DNA of 64,000 nucleotides, taken from JBBSBL01 sp046330255 (lineage in GTDB: Bacteria; Actinomycetota; Thermoleophilia; Solirubrobacterales; Solirubrobacteraceae). The notes under the pieces were generated by a model. That model had not been told where the DNA came from. It ran no database searches and saw only the letters and a list, made by a program, of their open reading frames with translations. Within the stretch, counting starts at the first letter, position 1; every line of letters begins with the position of its first letter. Location: positions 1,054,001 through 1,118,000 of the forward strand of contig JAXLTC010000001.1 of assembly GCA_046330255.1 (NCBI GenBank). Reading direction: 5' to 3'. The translations under genes were made by a program, and so were the position numbers. Positions 30,895-39,507 of this stretch are shown one piece after another.

Positions 30895-32286
30895 ATGGGC
30901 ACGGCACGGAGCAGCGCGGAGCATGCCGGGAGGGGAGGCGCAACGCTCGCCGCGCTCGCCGTCGCGCTCCTGCTGTGCGCCGGGCCGGCCCACGCTCGGG
31001 ATCACGGCCCCGCGCTCCGCGTGTGCCCGCCGGCCTCACATGCCGACCTCGGCCTGCGCGCGATCGCCCTGACCTGCGGGCAGGCGCGCGCCGCGGAGCG
31101 CGGGTGGGCGCACCTGTCGGCCGGCGCGCGGCGCCGCTGCGTCGGGCCGCACACGTGCATCGTGCGCGGCGGGCGGCTGCGCTTCCGCTGCCGGCGCGTG
31201 CCGGGCGCGGCGCCCGGCCGCGGCGCCGTGCGCTGCTCTCGCGCGGGCGCCCTGCGGGTCCGCTGGGCCTACGGGAGCACACCGCCGCGCCGGGGCGCCG
31301 TGCCGCCGAGCGGGCAACCGCCGGTGAAGCCGCCGGCGCCTCCCACCATCCCTCCGCCGCCTCCGCCGCCTCCGCCTCCGCCTCCGCCTCCGCCGCCGCC
31401 CGAGCCCCCGGTCAGCACCGGCCCTCCGGCGATCTCGCCGGTCGGCTCGCCCCAAACCGGCCAGAACCTCGAGGCGACGACGGGCTCGTGGAAAGGCGCG
31501 GACCCGATCTCATACGCCTACCGCTGGCAGCGCTGCGGCGCGAACGGCGCCGACTGCGAGGACATTCCGGGCGCGTCCGGGCAGGCGTACACCGTCACCG
31601 GCGCCGACGTCGGCGCCACGCTGCGCGTCGCGGTGACGGCCACCAACGCCGACGGATCGTCGACCGCGGCCTCAGGCGCGACCGGGGAGGTGCAGAGCCC
31701 CCCGGTGCAACCCGGCGTGGTCGCGCTCTGGCACATGGACGAGACCTCGGGCGCATCGATGCTCGACGCCGTCGGCGACCACACGGGCACGCTGCACTCC
31801 GTCGCTCTCGGCCAGCCCGGCTTCGTCGGCACGGCCTACGGGTTCACGGGCTCGAGCTACGTCTCGGTCCCGGCGGCGGACGACCTCGACCCCGGCGCCG
31901 CGGACATCACGATCACCATCCACCTGAGGACGACCGACCGCCCCGCACTGCCGGACTGGGACCTGATTCGCAAGGGGCTCTACGCCTCACCGGGCGGCGA
32001 GTACAAGATGGAGTACCAGCCGACCGGCCAGGCCTCGTGTGGCTTCAATGGCTCCTCCACCTACGCGGAACTGCAGGCCGGCCCGGCACTCGACGACGGC
32101 CAGTGGCACACGGTCCAGTGCGTCAAGACCGCCTCCGCGATCAGGCTGGTCGTGGACGGGCAGGCGTTCTCGAAATCGGCCGCGGTCGGCTCGATCGCCA
32201 ACGCCGACCCGGTCGTGATCGGCGCGCACCCCGGCTCGGAGTTCTTCCAGGGCTCGCTGGACGAGGCGAGCATCGAGATGGGCTGA
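30895..32286 (+). CDS. Exported protein with Ig-like and LamG (concanavalin-like) domains and polyproline linker
   Basis: A 463-residue exported protein. Signal peptide TLAALAVALLLCAGPAHARD; then a Cys-rich, Arg-rich N-terminal region (about residues 45-130); then a run of 17 prolines (about residues 153-169); then an Ig-like repeat with the GSWKG-x-Y-RWQRC pattern seen many times in Solirubrobacter-type surface proteins; then a LamG domain (VALWHMDETSGASMLDAVG to the C-terminus) that usually binds carbohydrate. No catalytic residues are evident. AAGGACGG precedes ATG 30895. It is likely a surface adhesion or substrate-binding protein. Confidence 0.85.
   Translation: MGTARSSAEHAGRGGATLAALAVALLLCAGPAHARDHGPALRVCPPASHADLGLRAIALTCGQARAAERGWAHLSAGARRRCVGPHTCIVRGGRLRFRCRRVPGAAPGRGAVRCSRAGALRVRWAYGSTPPRRGAVPPSGQPPVKPPAPPTIPPPPPPPPPPPPPPPPPEPPVSTGPPAISPVGSPQTGQNLEATTGSWKGADPISYAYRWQRCGANGADCEDIPGASGQAYTVTGADVGATLRVAVTATNADGSSTAASGATGEVQSPPVQPGVVALWHMDETSGASMLDAVGDHTGTLHSVALGQPGFVGTAYGFTGSSYVSVPAADDLDPGAADITITIHLRTTDRPALPDWDLIRKGLYASPGGEYKMEYQPTGQASCGFNGSSTYAELQAGPALDDGQWHTVQCVKTASAIRLVVDGQAFSKSAAVGSIANADPVVIGAHPGSEFFQGSLDEASIEMG
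31351..31400 (+). repeat. CCTCCG/CCGCCT microsatellite encoding polyproline
   Basis: A 50-base run of CCTCCG- and CCGCCT-type units inside the exported-protein gene. Hexamer and trimer repeats can change length by slippage without shifting the frame, altering linker length. Confidence 0.85.
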
Positions 32287-32352
32287 GGAGCCGGCCGGCC
32301 CGGCCGGTGGGTCCGGGGCGCTCGGGACCCAGATGGGAGTAGGTTCCGCGAA

Positions 32353-35115
32353 ATGCCGTGCCGCGACCCACACCGGTTCCGGCGGCGGCGTCGGGCGCGG
32401 GTGGCCGCGGCGCTCGGCATCGCCGGGCGCGCCGCGCCGGTCGCGGCCGCAGCGCTGCTGGGGGCGGGCGGCCTCGCCGCCGGCGCGCCCGCAGCGGTCG
32501 CATCCGCGCCGGTCCCGCCGCGCCTGTCCGCCGACCACCGCCCGGCGGACCTCCGCTCCACCCACGGGAGCGGGGCCTTCGGGCGCTGGACGGTGGACGG
32601 CTTCGGCCTGCCGGCCTTCCGCTACCTCGTCGACGAGCAGCGCACCCCGTGGGCGCGCCAGCCGGAGACCGGCTCGACCGCAGCGCAGCACGAGCTGGGC
32701 AACGACCACATCGTCGCCGCCGCGTGGAACCACGGCTACACGGAGCTGTGGAGCCAGGACCGCCTCGCGCAGTGGGCCAACCGCTGGGAGCCGGCCGCGC
32801 GCCACTACGCGGGCGGCTACGGCTACCTGCGCGTGGGCGGGCGGACGCTCAGCACGCTGTACCTCGACCGCCCGCGCGGCGCGCGCAGCGATCGCGTTTT
32901 CGGCGTCGGCTACTACGGACGGCGCATGCGGTCGGCGGGGATGGAGGTCGAGGAGGCCGTCTACGCGCCGTTCGGCGACGACCCGCTGCTGCTGCACGAC
33001 GTCACGATCCGCAACGTCTCCCGCACGGCGCGGCGGGTCTCGTGGTTCGAGTACTGGGACGTCAACCCCTACGACCAGACGCACGCCTTCCACCGCGGCC
33101 TCGCGAGCCCGCGCTGGAACGGGGGGGCCCGTACGCTCTCGGTCGCGCAGACCCCGGACCACGGCGACAACCGCCCGCTGAGCATCTTCGCCGCCCAGCT
33201 GCGCGGGCCGGACGGCGGCCACGCGAGCTCGCAGGCAGCGCTCTTCGGCGCGGGCACGCGCGCGGCCCCGGCGGCCGTCGCCGCCGACCGCCTCGACCCG
33301 ACCCCGGCGCCGCCCGTGCCGAGCGGCGCGAGCGGCGCGACGCTCTTCGCCTTCCGCGCGCCGCTGCGGCTCGCGCCCGGGCAGGCGGTGACGCTGCGCT
33401 ACGCCTACGGGATCGCGCACCCGGGCCGGATCGCGCCGCTCGTCCGCGCCTACCGCCGGGCGCGCGACCCCGGGGGGCGCAGCGAGCGCGCCTGGGCCGC
33501 CTGGCTGCCGAAGGCCGACTTCGGGCCGGGCCGGCGCTGGGTCGCGCGCGAGCTCGCCTGGGACGCCTACCTGCTGCGCGCGGCCTCGGTCTACGAGGAG
33601 GAGTGCGGCCACCACACGATCACCCAGGGCGGCTACTACCAGTACAGCGCCGGGCTGAACCTCGGGTTCCGCAGCTGGCTGCACTACCTCCCGCCGATGA
33701 CCTATGCCGACCCGGCCATGGCGCGCGAGATCCTGCGCTACTCGATGGCGCTGCAGCCCGCGCGGCTCGGCCCGCTGCCGTACTTCCCCTACGGGATCGG
33801 GCCGCTGTGCACCGACGCCAACCTCGGTACCTCGGGCGACCTCGACGTGTGGCTGCTGATGGCCGCCGCGCAGTACGGCCTCGGCTCGCGCGATAACCGG
33901 TTCTTCGACGAGCGCCTCGCGTTCCGCCACTCCACCCGCAGCGCGAGCCTGTGGGAGCACGTGAAGCTCACCTACCGCGACATGGAGTCGCTGCGCGGGC
34001 CCCACGGCGGCTATCAGGTGGGCTCGACGGGCGACTGGTCGGACTTCTCGGTCACCTACCTGGGGATGGACGAGTCGCTGCTGATCACCGCCCAGCTCGC
34101 CTACGCCTATCCGCAGCTCGCGCAGCTCGCCGACCTGCGCCGCGATCACGGCTTCGCCGCCGAGCTCCGCGCCCGCGCGGCCGAGCTGCGCGCCGTGATG
34201 CGCCGCAACCGGACCGCGCGCGGCTGGTACGCGCGCGGCTTTGGCGCCAAGGGGCAGATCGGGCACGGCCTGATCTTCGGCGAGCCCCAGCCCTGGGCGA
34301 TCCTGGCCGGCGTGCCGACCGACGCCCAGGCGGGGACCCTCGTGGCGGCGATCCGTCGCTTCCTCACCGGCATCGGCGCGCCGCGCGGCCCGAGCCCGAT
34401 CGGCTCCGCGATGGCGCCGGCGCTGAACGACCCCGGCATCACGGAGCGCGGCGCCACCACCGCCGGGCCCGCAGGCAGCAACGGCACGCTCGCGGGCGCG
34501 GCGGCCTACCCCGGCGGCGTCTGGTACGACATCAACGGCTGGCTCACGTGGGCGCTGGCGCGCCTCGACGGGCGCGTCCGGCACGCCGCGACCTATGCCT
34601 GGAGCGAGTACACGCGCAACACGCTCGCCGCGCACGCGACCGCCTACCCGCGCCACTGGGGAGGCACGATCTCGGCCGACGACGCGTGCAACGCGTTCTA
34701 CTCGCCGCATCCGTCCCGGTGCGGCGTCGGGCTGTTCCGCGACTACGACGGCCAGGTCACCGAGCAGCCGGCATGGATGGTCATGAACTCGATCAACCTC
34801 GCGGGCGTGACGCCGACCGAGCGCGGGTACGACGTCGCGCCGCACCTCGCGAGGTTCTCGCTGCGCCTCCCGCGCCTCGGGGTGGCGGCCGGGCCGGGCT
34901 GCGTGCGCGGCTACATGCGCCCGCAGCGGGCCGGGCGGCTGGTGCTCCGCGTCCGCGCGCCGGCGGGCGCGCGCACGGGCGGCGTCACGACCTGGGCGCG
35001 CGGCCGTCTCGTCCCCCACCGCGCGGAGGGCAACATGGTCGTGCTCGCGCTCCCCTCTGTCCCGCGCGGGCACGCGGTCGACTGGGCCGTGGCCCGCGGC
35101 CGCGGCTGCGGGTGA
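32353..35115 (+). CDS. Exported GH94-like (glycoside phosphorylase/GT36-type) protein
   Basis: A 920-residue protein. An Arg-rich N-terminus and hydrophobic stretch to about residue 50 look like an export signal. What follows has the plan of GH94 cellobiose/chitobiose phosphorylases: an N-terminal beta-sandwich (GRWTVDGFGLPAFRY, MEVEEAVYAPFGDDPLLLHD, VSWFEYWDVNPYDQ), an (alpha/alpha)6 barrel, and the catalytic Asp region STGDWSDFS (near residue 560; the family has DWNDG). AYSEYTRN and WMVMNSINLAG follow, then a short C-terminal sandwich. Known GH94 enzymes work in the cytoplasm with phosphate, so export is surprising; it may be a hydrolase. Family by motif only. Confidence 0.72.
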   Translation: MPCRDPHRFRRRRRARVAAALGIAGRAAPVAAAALLGAGGLAAGAPAAVASAPVPPRLSADHRPADLRSTHGSGAFGRWTVDGFGLPAFRYLVDEQRTPWARQPETGSTAAQHELGNDHIVAAAWNHGYTELWSQDRLAQWANRWEPAARHYAGGYGYLRVGGRTLSTLYLDRPRGARSDRVFGVGYYGRRMRSAGMEVEEAVYAPFGDDPLLLHDVTIRNVSRTARRVSWFEYWDVNPYDQTHAFHRGLASPRWNGGARTLSVAQTPDHGDNRPLSIFAAQLRGPDGGHASSQAALFGAGTRAAPAAVAADRLDPTPAPPVPSGASGATLFAFRAPLRLAPGQAVTLRYAYGIAHPGRIAPLVRAYRRARDPGGRSERAWAAWLPKADFGPGRRWVARELAWDAYLLRAASVYEEECGHHTITQGGYYQYSAGLNLGFRSWLHYLPPMTYADPAMAREILRYSMALQPARLGPLPYFPYGIGPLCTDANLGTSGDLDVWLLMAAAQYGLGSRDNRFFDERLAFRHSTRSASLWEHVKLTYRDMESLRGPHGGYQVGSTGDWSDFSVTYLGMDESLLITAQLAYAYPQLAQLADLRRDHGFAAELRARAAELRAVMRRNRTARGWYARGFGAKGQIGHGLIFGEPQPWAILAGVPTDAQAGTLVAAIRRFLTGIGAPRGPSPIGSAMAPALNDPGITERGATTAGPAGSNGTLAGAAAYPGGVWYDINGWLTWALARLDGRVRHAATYAWSEYTRNTLAAHATAYPRHWGGTISADDACNAFYSPHPSRCGVGLFRDYDGQVTEQPAWMVMNSINLAGVTPTERGYDVAPHLARFSLRLPRLGVAAGPGCVRGYMRPQRAGRLVLRVRAPAGARTGGVTTWARGRLVPHRAEGNMVVLALPSVPRGHAVDWAVARGRGCG

Positions 35116-35196
35116 CGGCGGCCCCTCGCCCGTCCGCCACGTCGAGCCGCCCGGGCCGTGCGGATATCTACCGACGCGGCGTGCGCCGCCGAGACG

Positions 35197-35202
35197 TATA
35201 AG
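35197..35202 (+). promoter_or_regulatory. Possible -10 element TATAAG
   Basis: TATAAG, then 8 bases, then ATG 35211. The final T of the usual TANNNT is missing, so this is a weaker case. Confidence 0.35.
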
Positions 35203-35210
35203 TGACCGTC

Positions 35211-36788
35211 ATGGAGGGACGCTCGCACGGCCCCGAGATCACGCGCCGGAGGCTGCTCGAGCTCGGCGCTGTCGGAGCCGCGGCCGGGATGGCGGGCCCG
35301 CTCGCCGACGCGCTCGCCGCGCGCCGTCCGCGCTGGCCCACGGCGCGCCTCGGTCCGGGCGCGGCGCGGCGCGTGGACCCGCGCCAGTTCCTTCCCGCGA
35401 GCCAACTGCTCGCCTGGCAGCGCGAGCTGGACGCGGTCGGGCTGCGTGCCACCGGCACGCGCGAGCACGAGCGCTACGTCGACCGCCTGCGCGACCGGCT
35501 CGAGCGGGTTGGCGTGCGCCACGTCGGCTTCGAGCCCGTGCCGCTGCGGCGCTGGAGCGTGAGCCGCGGGAGCTGGTCACTCGCCGTCGTCGACGGGCCG
35601 GGCGCGGGACCGGTTCGGACCGCCTCCTACATACCCTACTCGGGCGTCACTCCGGCCCGCGGCGTCGAGGGGCAGCTCGTCGCCTACGACCCCGCCCACC
35701 CGCCGGCGCCCGGCTCGCTGCGCGGGAAGATCGCCCTGTTCGACGTGCCGCCGGCGAGCCTCTCCTACGGCGTCTTCACAGCGGTCGCGTACAAGGCCTA
35801 CGACCCGCGGGGCGTCTTCCAGCCCGACGCCACGTACGCGCGCCCCTGGCTCGGGCAGAAGCCCGTCGTGGACGCGCTCGAGGCGCTTGGCGCGGCGGGC
35901 GCCGCGGGCCTCGTCGCGGTCCTCGATCTCCCCGCGGACGCGGCGCACGGGACCTACTACCCCTATGACGGGCACATCCGCCACGCGCCCGGCCTCTACG
36001 TGGACCGGGCGACCGGCGCGCGGCTGCGGGCCGTGGCCGCGGCCGGCGGGCGGGTGCGGCTGAAGCTCCCCGCGGTCGTGAAGCGCGTCACGACACGGAA
36101 CCTCGTGGGGATCATCCCGGGCGCATCGAGCGAGCTGATGCTGCTCCACTCGCACACCGACGGACCGAACGCGATCGAGGACAACGGCCCCGACGCGATC
36201 GTCGCGATGAGCCAGTACCTCGCGCGCCTGCCGCGGCGCAGCCTGCCGCGCACGATCATGGTCCTGCTGACCACCGGGCATTTCGTCGGCGGCGCCGGTA
36301 CCGAGGCGTGGATCGCCCGCCACCGGCGGGGCACGATCCGGCGCACCGCCGGCGCCCTGACCATCGAGCACCTCGGCGCGCGCGAATGGTTGCCCGGGCC
36401 GGACGGCCGCACCCGGCTCACCGGCCGTCCCGAGCCGGGCACGTTCTTCTGCCCGGAGAGCAGCGCGCTCGTGAACCCCTCGTACCGGTCGATGGTGAAG
36501 GCGAAGGCGGCGCCGAGCAGCGTGCTGCGCCCGTACCTGCCGTCCCCGCACAGCCCCGACGGCGGCACATGGCCCGCCGAGGGCCAGGGCCTGTGGGCGG
36601 ATGCCGCGATCCCGACCACGAACTACATCACCGGACCCACCTACCTCCTGAACTGGGGCATCCCGACCGTCGACAAGCTCGACCTCGCGCGCATGCGGGC
36701 CGAGTCGATCGCCTTCACCCAGCTCCTGCTCGACCTCTCCCGCACCCCGCGCAGCCGGCTGCGACGGCTGGACCTGCGCCGCGCCTGA
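35211..36788 (+). CDS. Tat-exported M28-like peptidase homologue with PA domain and altered metal site
   Basis: Exported protein of 525 residues. ITRRRLLELGAVGAAAGMAG is a twin-arginine leader. A protease-associated (PA) domain spans about residues 130-290, followed by an M28-type zinc-peptidase fold: MLLHSHTDGPNAIEDNGPDA supplies the first His-x-Asp and the bridging Asp, and TIEHLGA a later acidic residue. The catalytic Glu-Glu pair expected next reads TTGHFVGGAGTEAW, and the last His is not evident (TNYITGPTYLLN), so it may be inactive or use another chemistry. ATG 35211 is chosen, 8 bases after TATAAG; GTG 35202 is an alternative. Confidence 0.72.
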   Translation: MEGRSHGPEITRRRLLELGAVGAAAGMAGPLADALAARRPRWPTARLGPGAARRVDPRQFLPASQLLAWQRELDAVGLRATGTREHERYVDRLRDRLERVGVRHVGFEPVPLRRWSVSRGSWSLAVVDGPGAGPVRTASYIPYSGVTPARGVEGQLVAYDPAHPPAPGSLRGKIALFDVPPASLSYGVFTAVAYKAYDPRGVFQPDATYARPWLGQKPVVDALEALGAAGAAGLVAVLDLPADAAHGTYYPYDGHIRHAPGLYVDRATGARLRAVAAAGGRVRLKLPAVVKRVTTRNLVGIIPGASSELMLLHSHTDGPNAIEDNGPDAIVAMSQYLARLPRRSLPRTIMVLLTTGHFVGGAGTEAWIARHRRGTIRRTAGALTIEHLGAREWLPGPDGRTRLTGRPEPGTFFCPESSALVNPSYRSMVKAKAAPSSVLRPYLPSPHSPDGGTWPAEGQGLWADAAIPTTNYITGPTYLLNWGIPTVDKLDLARMRAESIAFTQLLLDLSRTPRSRLRRLDLRRA

Positions 36789-36874
36789 GCAGCGCGGCGA
36801 CTCGCCCCGGCGCCGGCGGCCGGGGATCAAGTCTCGTCTCGCCGGGCGGGCCGCAGTCGATCGACGCCACCGGC

Positions 36875-37018
36875 GTGCCGATGGTGCAGATCTCGTTCAC
36901 CGTGCTCGTGCCGCCCACCTCGAAGGACCAGTGCGAGCACGGTGGCTGGCGCAACTTTGACAACCGGCTCCCCAACCAGGGCGACGGTGTCAGCTTCGTC
37001 CAAACGGGGAAGTCGTGA
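36875..37018 (+). pseudogene. Remnant C-terminus of an exported actinobacterial protein
   Basis: An open stretch ends in CEHGGWRNFDNRLPNQG, then DGVSFVQTGKS and a stop. Many actinobacterial exported proteins end with a motif close to CKNGGW--F---FKNQGDCVSFV-TGGK. Here the second Cys is changed to Gly and one Gly is missing, and no start, signal peptide or body of the protein precedes it. It is most simply a leftover of a deleted gene. Confidence 0.5.
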
Positions 37019-37176
37019 CGTCGCCGGCTGCGCGGTCCTCGCAGCACGCGACGTCGCTCTTGACCTATCGGGCCAACGCTCGGCGAGAGGACGCTCGGAC
37101 GGAGGCGGGCGAGTGGGCGTCTCACAGAAGGCCTGCTCAGAGGGGTTCGGGCTTGAGTCTCGGAAGGACGCGCGGA

Positions 37177-37182
37177 TACGAT
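37177..37182 (+). promoter_or_regulatory. -10 hexamer TACGAT of leaderless type
   Basis: TACGAT, then 8 bases, then ATG at 37191. Confidence 0.55.
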
Positions 37183-37190
37183 CGGCGCCG

Positions 37191-38714
37191 ATGAACCTCC
37201 GCGTGCGGCTCGCTGCTCGCGGCTCGGTCGCGCTCTCCGATCGTCCGCGCCTGCTGTCGCTGTCGTGCGCCGCGTCGCTGCTGCTCGCGCTGCTGTGCGC
37301 GACGGGTGCGCCAGCGGCCTCCGGGGCGCGCGAGCCGACCGCCGCCGAGGCGATCGCGCTGCTCAATCAGCAGCGAGCGGCCAACGGACTGCCGGCCGGA
37401 GTGGTGGAGGACCCGGCGCTGTCGGCTGGGTGCGCGCTGCACATGAACTACATCAGGCTGAACGGAGAGCTGACCCACAACGAGGATCCCGCCAAGCCCG
37501 GATACACGGATGCCGGCGCGTACGCGGGCAGCTCGAGCGTGCTCTACACGCCGGGCTACCAGAGTTGGGGCTCCGCGCAGACCAATCCGTGGGAGTACGC
37601 GCCGATCCACCTGGCCCAGCTTCTATCGCCGAGCCTCGCGGTCACCGGGTGGGCGCCTGGCTGCATGAACACGCTCGCCGGCCCGGCGCGACCCCAGCCG
37701 CCAACCGCGACGCTCCTCTCATACCCGGGAGATGGCGGCCAGGCTCCAGCGTCCGCGGTCTACGGCGAGCGGCCGTTCACCCCGGGCGAGCTGCTCGGGC
37801 TCCCGCCAGGACGAAGTGGGCCCTATCTGTACGTCTTCGCCTGGGGAGGCGACTCGGAATACGCGAACCCGCTCGGGTGGGATTCTCACTCGTATGGCCG
37901 CATCGTCTCCGCGACGGTGAGCGGCCCTGATGGTCCCGTTCCCGTGCGTACCGTGGACAATCACACTCAGACATCGGTGGGCAGGTTGAACGGCTACATC
38001 CCTGCCGGCGGGATGCTCATCATCCCCACGCCCCTGCGAGCAGGCTCGGCGTATCTCGCCGAGGTGGTCTTCCAACCGGACAGCGGCGGCGCGCCCCTTG
38101 CGCGCCGCTGGAGCTTCAAGGCCACCGCCGTCGACATCCCGGGGGGCGAACAGACGGACCCCGGGGGCCGTCGCCCGGCGCGGGCGCATCCCGCCGTCAG
38201 GCTCGTGTGGTACCCGCGGTCGAGGCGAGTTCGCCTCGTCAACTGGGAGGGAGATCGGCGCGGGTGGTTCCTGGTTGTCGAACGACTGCCGTCGCAGAGG
38301 CGCGTGCGCCGCACCCGGCTGTCGAGCCTCGAGGTGACGCTCCCGCGACCCGGGGCGAGCTATCGGGTCTGCCTGGTCGGGAAACCGGCGCCAACGCCTG
38401 GCCATCGCATCTGCCGCACGGTCTCCTACCGCAGCAAGCCAAGGATCCAGATCAGGGGTCGCCGTGGCCGCTTCGGCCTGTCCCTGGCGCTGCGCTGCGA
38501 GCGCCCGCTGGCCGGACGACGCGCAACCGTGAAGGTGAACATACGGTCACGCCGGGGGATGTCGCACAAGACCTTGAGGCTGCGTTTGCGCAGCCTCGTA
38601 CGAGTCGCCATCCCGGCCCCGCCACACGCCCGGGTACGCATCCGCCTCGAGGTCTCGCGCTTCTCGCGAGGAGACCTTCTGTACGGGCGCCTCGTCTACG
38701 TCCATGCGTACTGA
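37191..38714 (+). CDS. Exported CAP/SCP-domain protein
   Basis: A 507-residue exported protein. Signal peptide LLSLSCAASLLLALLCATGAPAASG; then a CAP (SCP/PR-1-like) domain, about residues 50-165: AEAIALLNQQRAANGLPAGV is the first helix, and HMNYIRLNGELTHNEDP and NPWEYAPIHLAQLLSP carry the usual region of metal-binding His and Glu. A middle beta-domain follows (residues 170-330, SYGRIVSATVSGPDG). The C-terminal 170 residues are very Arg-rich and contain two fibronectin-like beta segments. Bacterial CAP proteins are mostly of unknown function. By eye the base composition is somewhat less GC-rich than its neighbours. Confidence 0.85.
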   Translation: MNLRVRLAARGSVALSDRPRLLSLSCAASLLLALLCATGAPAASGAREPTAAEAIALLNQQRAANGLPAGVVEDPALSAGCALHMNYIRLNGELTHNEDPAKPGYTDAGAYAGSSSVLYTPGYQSWGSAQTNPWEYAPIHLAQLLSPSLAVTGWAPGCMNTLAGPARPQPPTATLLSYPGDGGQAPASAVYGERPFTPGELLGLPPGRSGPYLYVFAWGGDSEYANPLGWDSHSYGRIVSATVSGPDGPVPVRTVDNHTQTSVGRLNGYIPAGGMLIIPTPLRAGSAYLAEVVFQPDSGGAPLARRWSFKATAVDIPGGEQTDPGGRRPARAHPAVRLVWYPRSRRVRLVNWEGDRRGWFLVVERLPSQRRVRRTRLSSLEVTLPRPGASYRVCLVGKPAPTPGHRICRTVSYRSKPRIQIRGRRGRFGLSLALRCERPLAGRRATVKVNIRSRRGMSHKTLRLRLRSLVRVAIPAPPHARVRIRLEVSRFSRGDLLYGRLVYVHAY

Positions 38715-39507
38715 GGCAAGGCGGGCCCACGTCACTCTGGGGTGACGCCCAAGCGGGTCGACAAGCCCCGACTGGTTTGCAGCCACCCGACCGATATCGG
38801 CCCCGCTGGCCAACGCTTCACGGCGGGAGAGCCTCGGGGATGGATGGTGCGGCCAGGCTCAGCCTTGGTCGGGGAGCCGTCCTACGCCGCCACCCAGGCC
38901 TTGCCGACCTTCTCTACTTGGCGTCCTTCTGCAGGTCGGACACGACCCGGTGGAGGTAGTTTCGGGGCGACCTTCATCCGCTGTTCGAGATCGGGCATCG
39001 TGATCCCGGGGTGACGGCGATCAGCTTCAGGGCTTGGGCGCTGCGCCAGCCACGACGCCGCCGACCGTTACCGGAACCGCCCCGCCTGCCAGTCGTCGTC
39101 GCTCTGCCCGCGGCGCGGAGCCGAGCCGCCGTCGAGCATGGCGAGCGCGGCCTTCGCCTCACGTAGGCGCCCCAGCTACTCCTCGGCCGCCTTGATCGCC
39201 TTGTGGTGATGTGGCGGCACAGGGTGACCGGATCGATCGCCGACGGCAGCGGCCATGTCTTCGCGCCTTGGGATGTTGGTGTGCTCGCGGCGCTCGATGA
39301 CCTCGGCAAGCGCCAGGTGGCCAAGCTGAGCTGGCGTGTCCCGCCGCCCACCGGTCTCCGCGACGGTTGACAGGGCTTGTCAGGGCCGCATAGGGTCGGC
39401 ATGTGTCGGAACCACCTCTACTCGTAGGCGGTCGGTTTCCGTTTCGTGCCGATCGTGCAGTCGGCTACGTGGGTTGGTAGGGCCAGCGGCGGATCGGAGC
39501 GCTACCG
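38715..39507. other. 793-base stretch with no intact gene
   Basis: Contains a frameshifted winged-helix gene on the minus strand (38882 to about 39345) and otherwise no coding sequence that can be supported. Lower GC and degraded coding suggest a decaying region. Confidence 0.65.
38882..39345 (-). pseudogene. Decayed DNA-binding (winged-helix) protein gene with several frameshifts
   Basis: Reading the minus strand and changing frame gives a coherent protein. First HLALAEVIERREHTNIPRRE and DMAAAVG, then in another frame AIDPVTLCRHI (a DNA-binding helix), then KAIKAAEE, a stop, LGRLREAKAALAML; later PGITMPDLEQRMKV, then in the next frame RNYLHRVVSDLQKDAK, then VEKVGKAWVAA and the stop at 38882. 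The last part matches the common actinobacterial winged helix of the form PGITIPELAERM-----YLYRVL--L---GKV-K-GRGW. At least three frameshifts and an in-frame stop make it a pseudogene. The upstream boundary is approximate. Confidence 0.55.

Larger units (their letters stand above)
36789..37190. other. 402-base gap without an intact gene
   Basis: Holds a decayed protein C-terminus (36875-37018) and, at its end, the TACGAT promoter of the CAP-domain gene. Nothing else recognisable was found on either strand. Confidence 0.6.
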
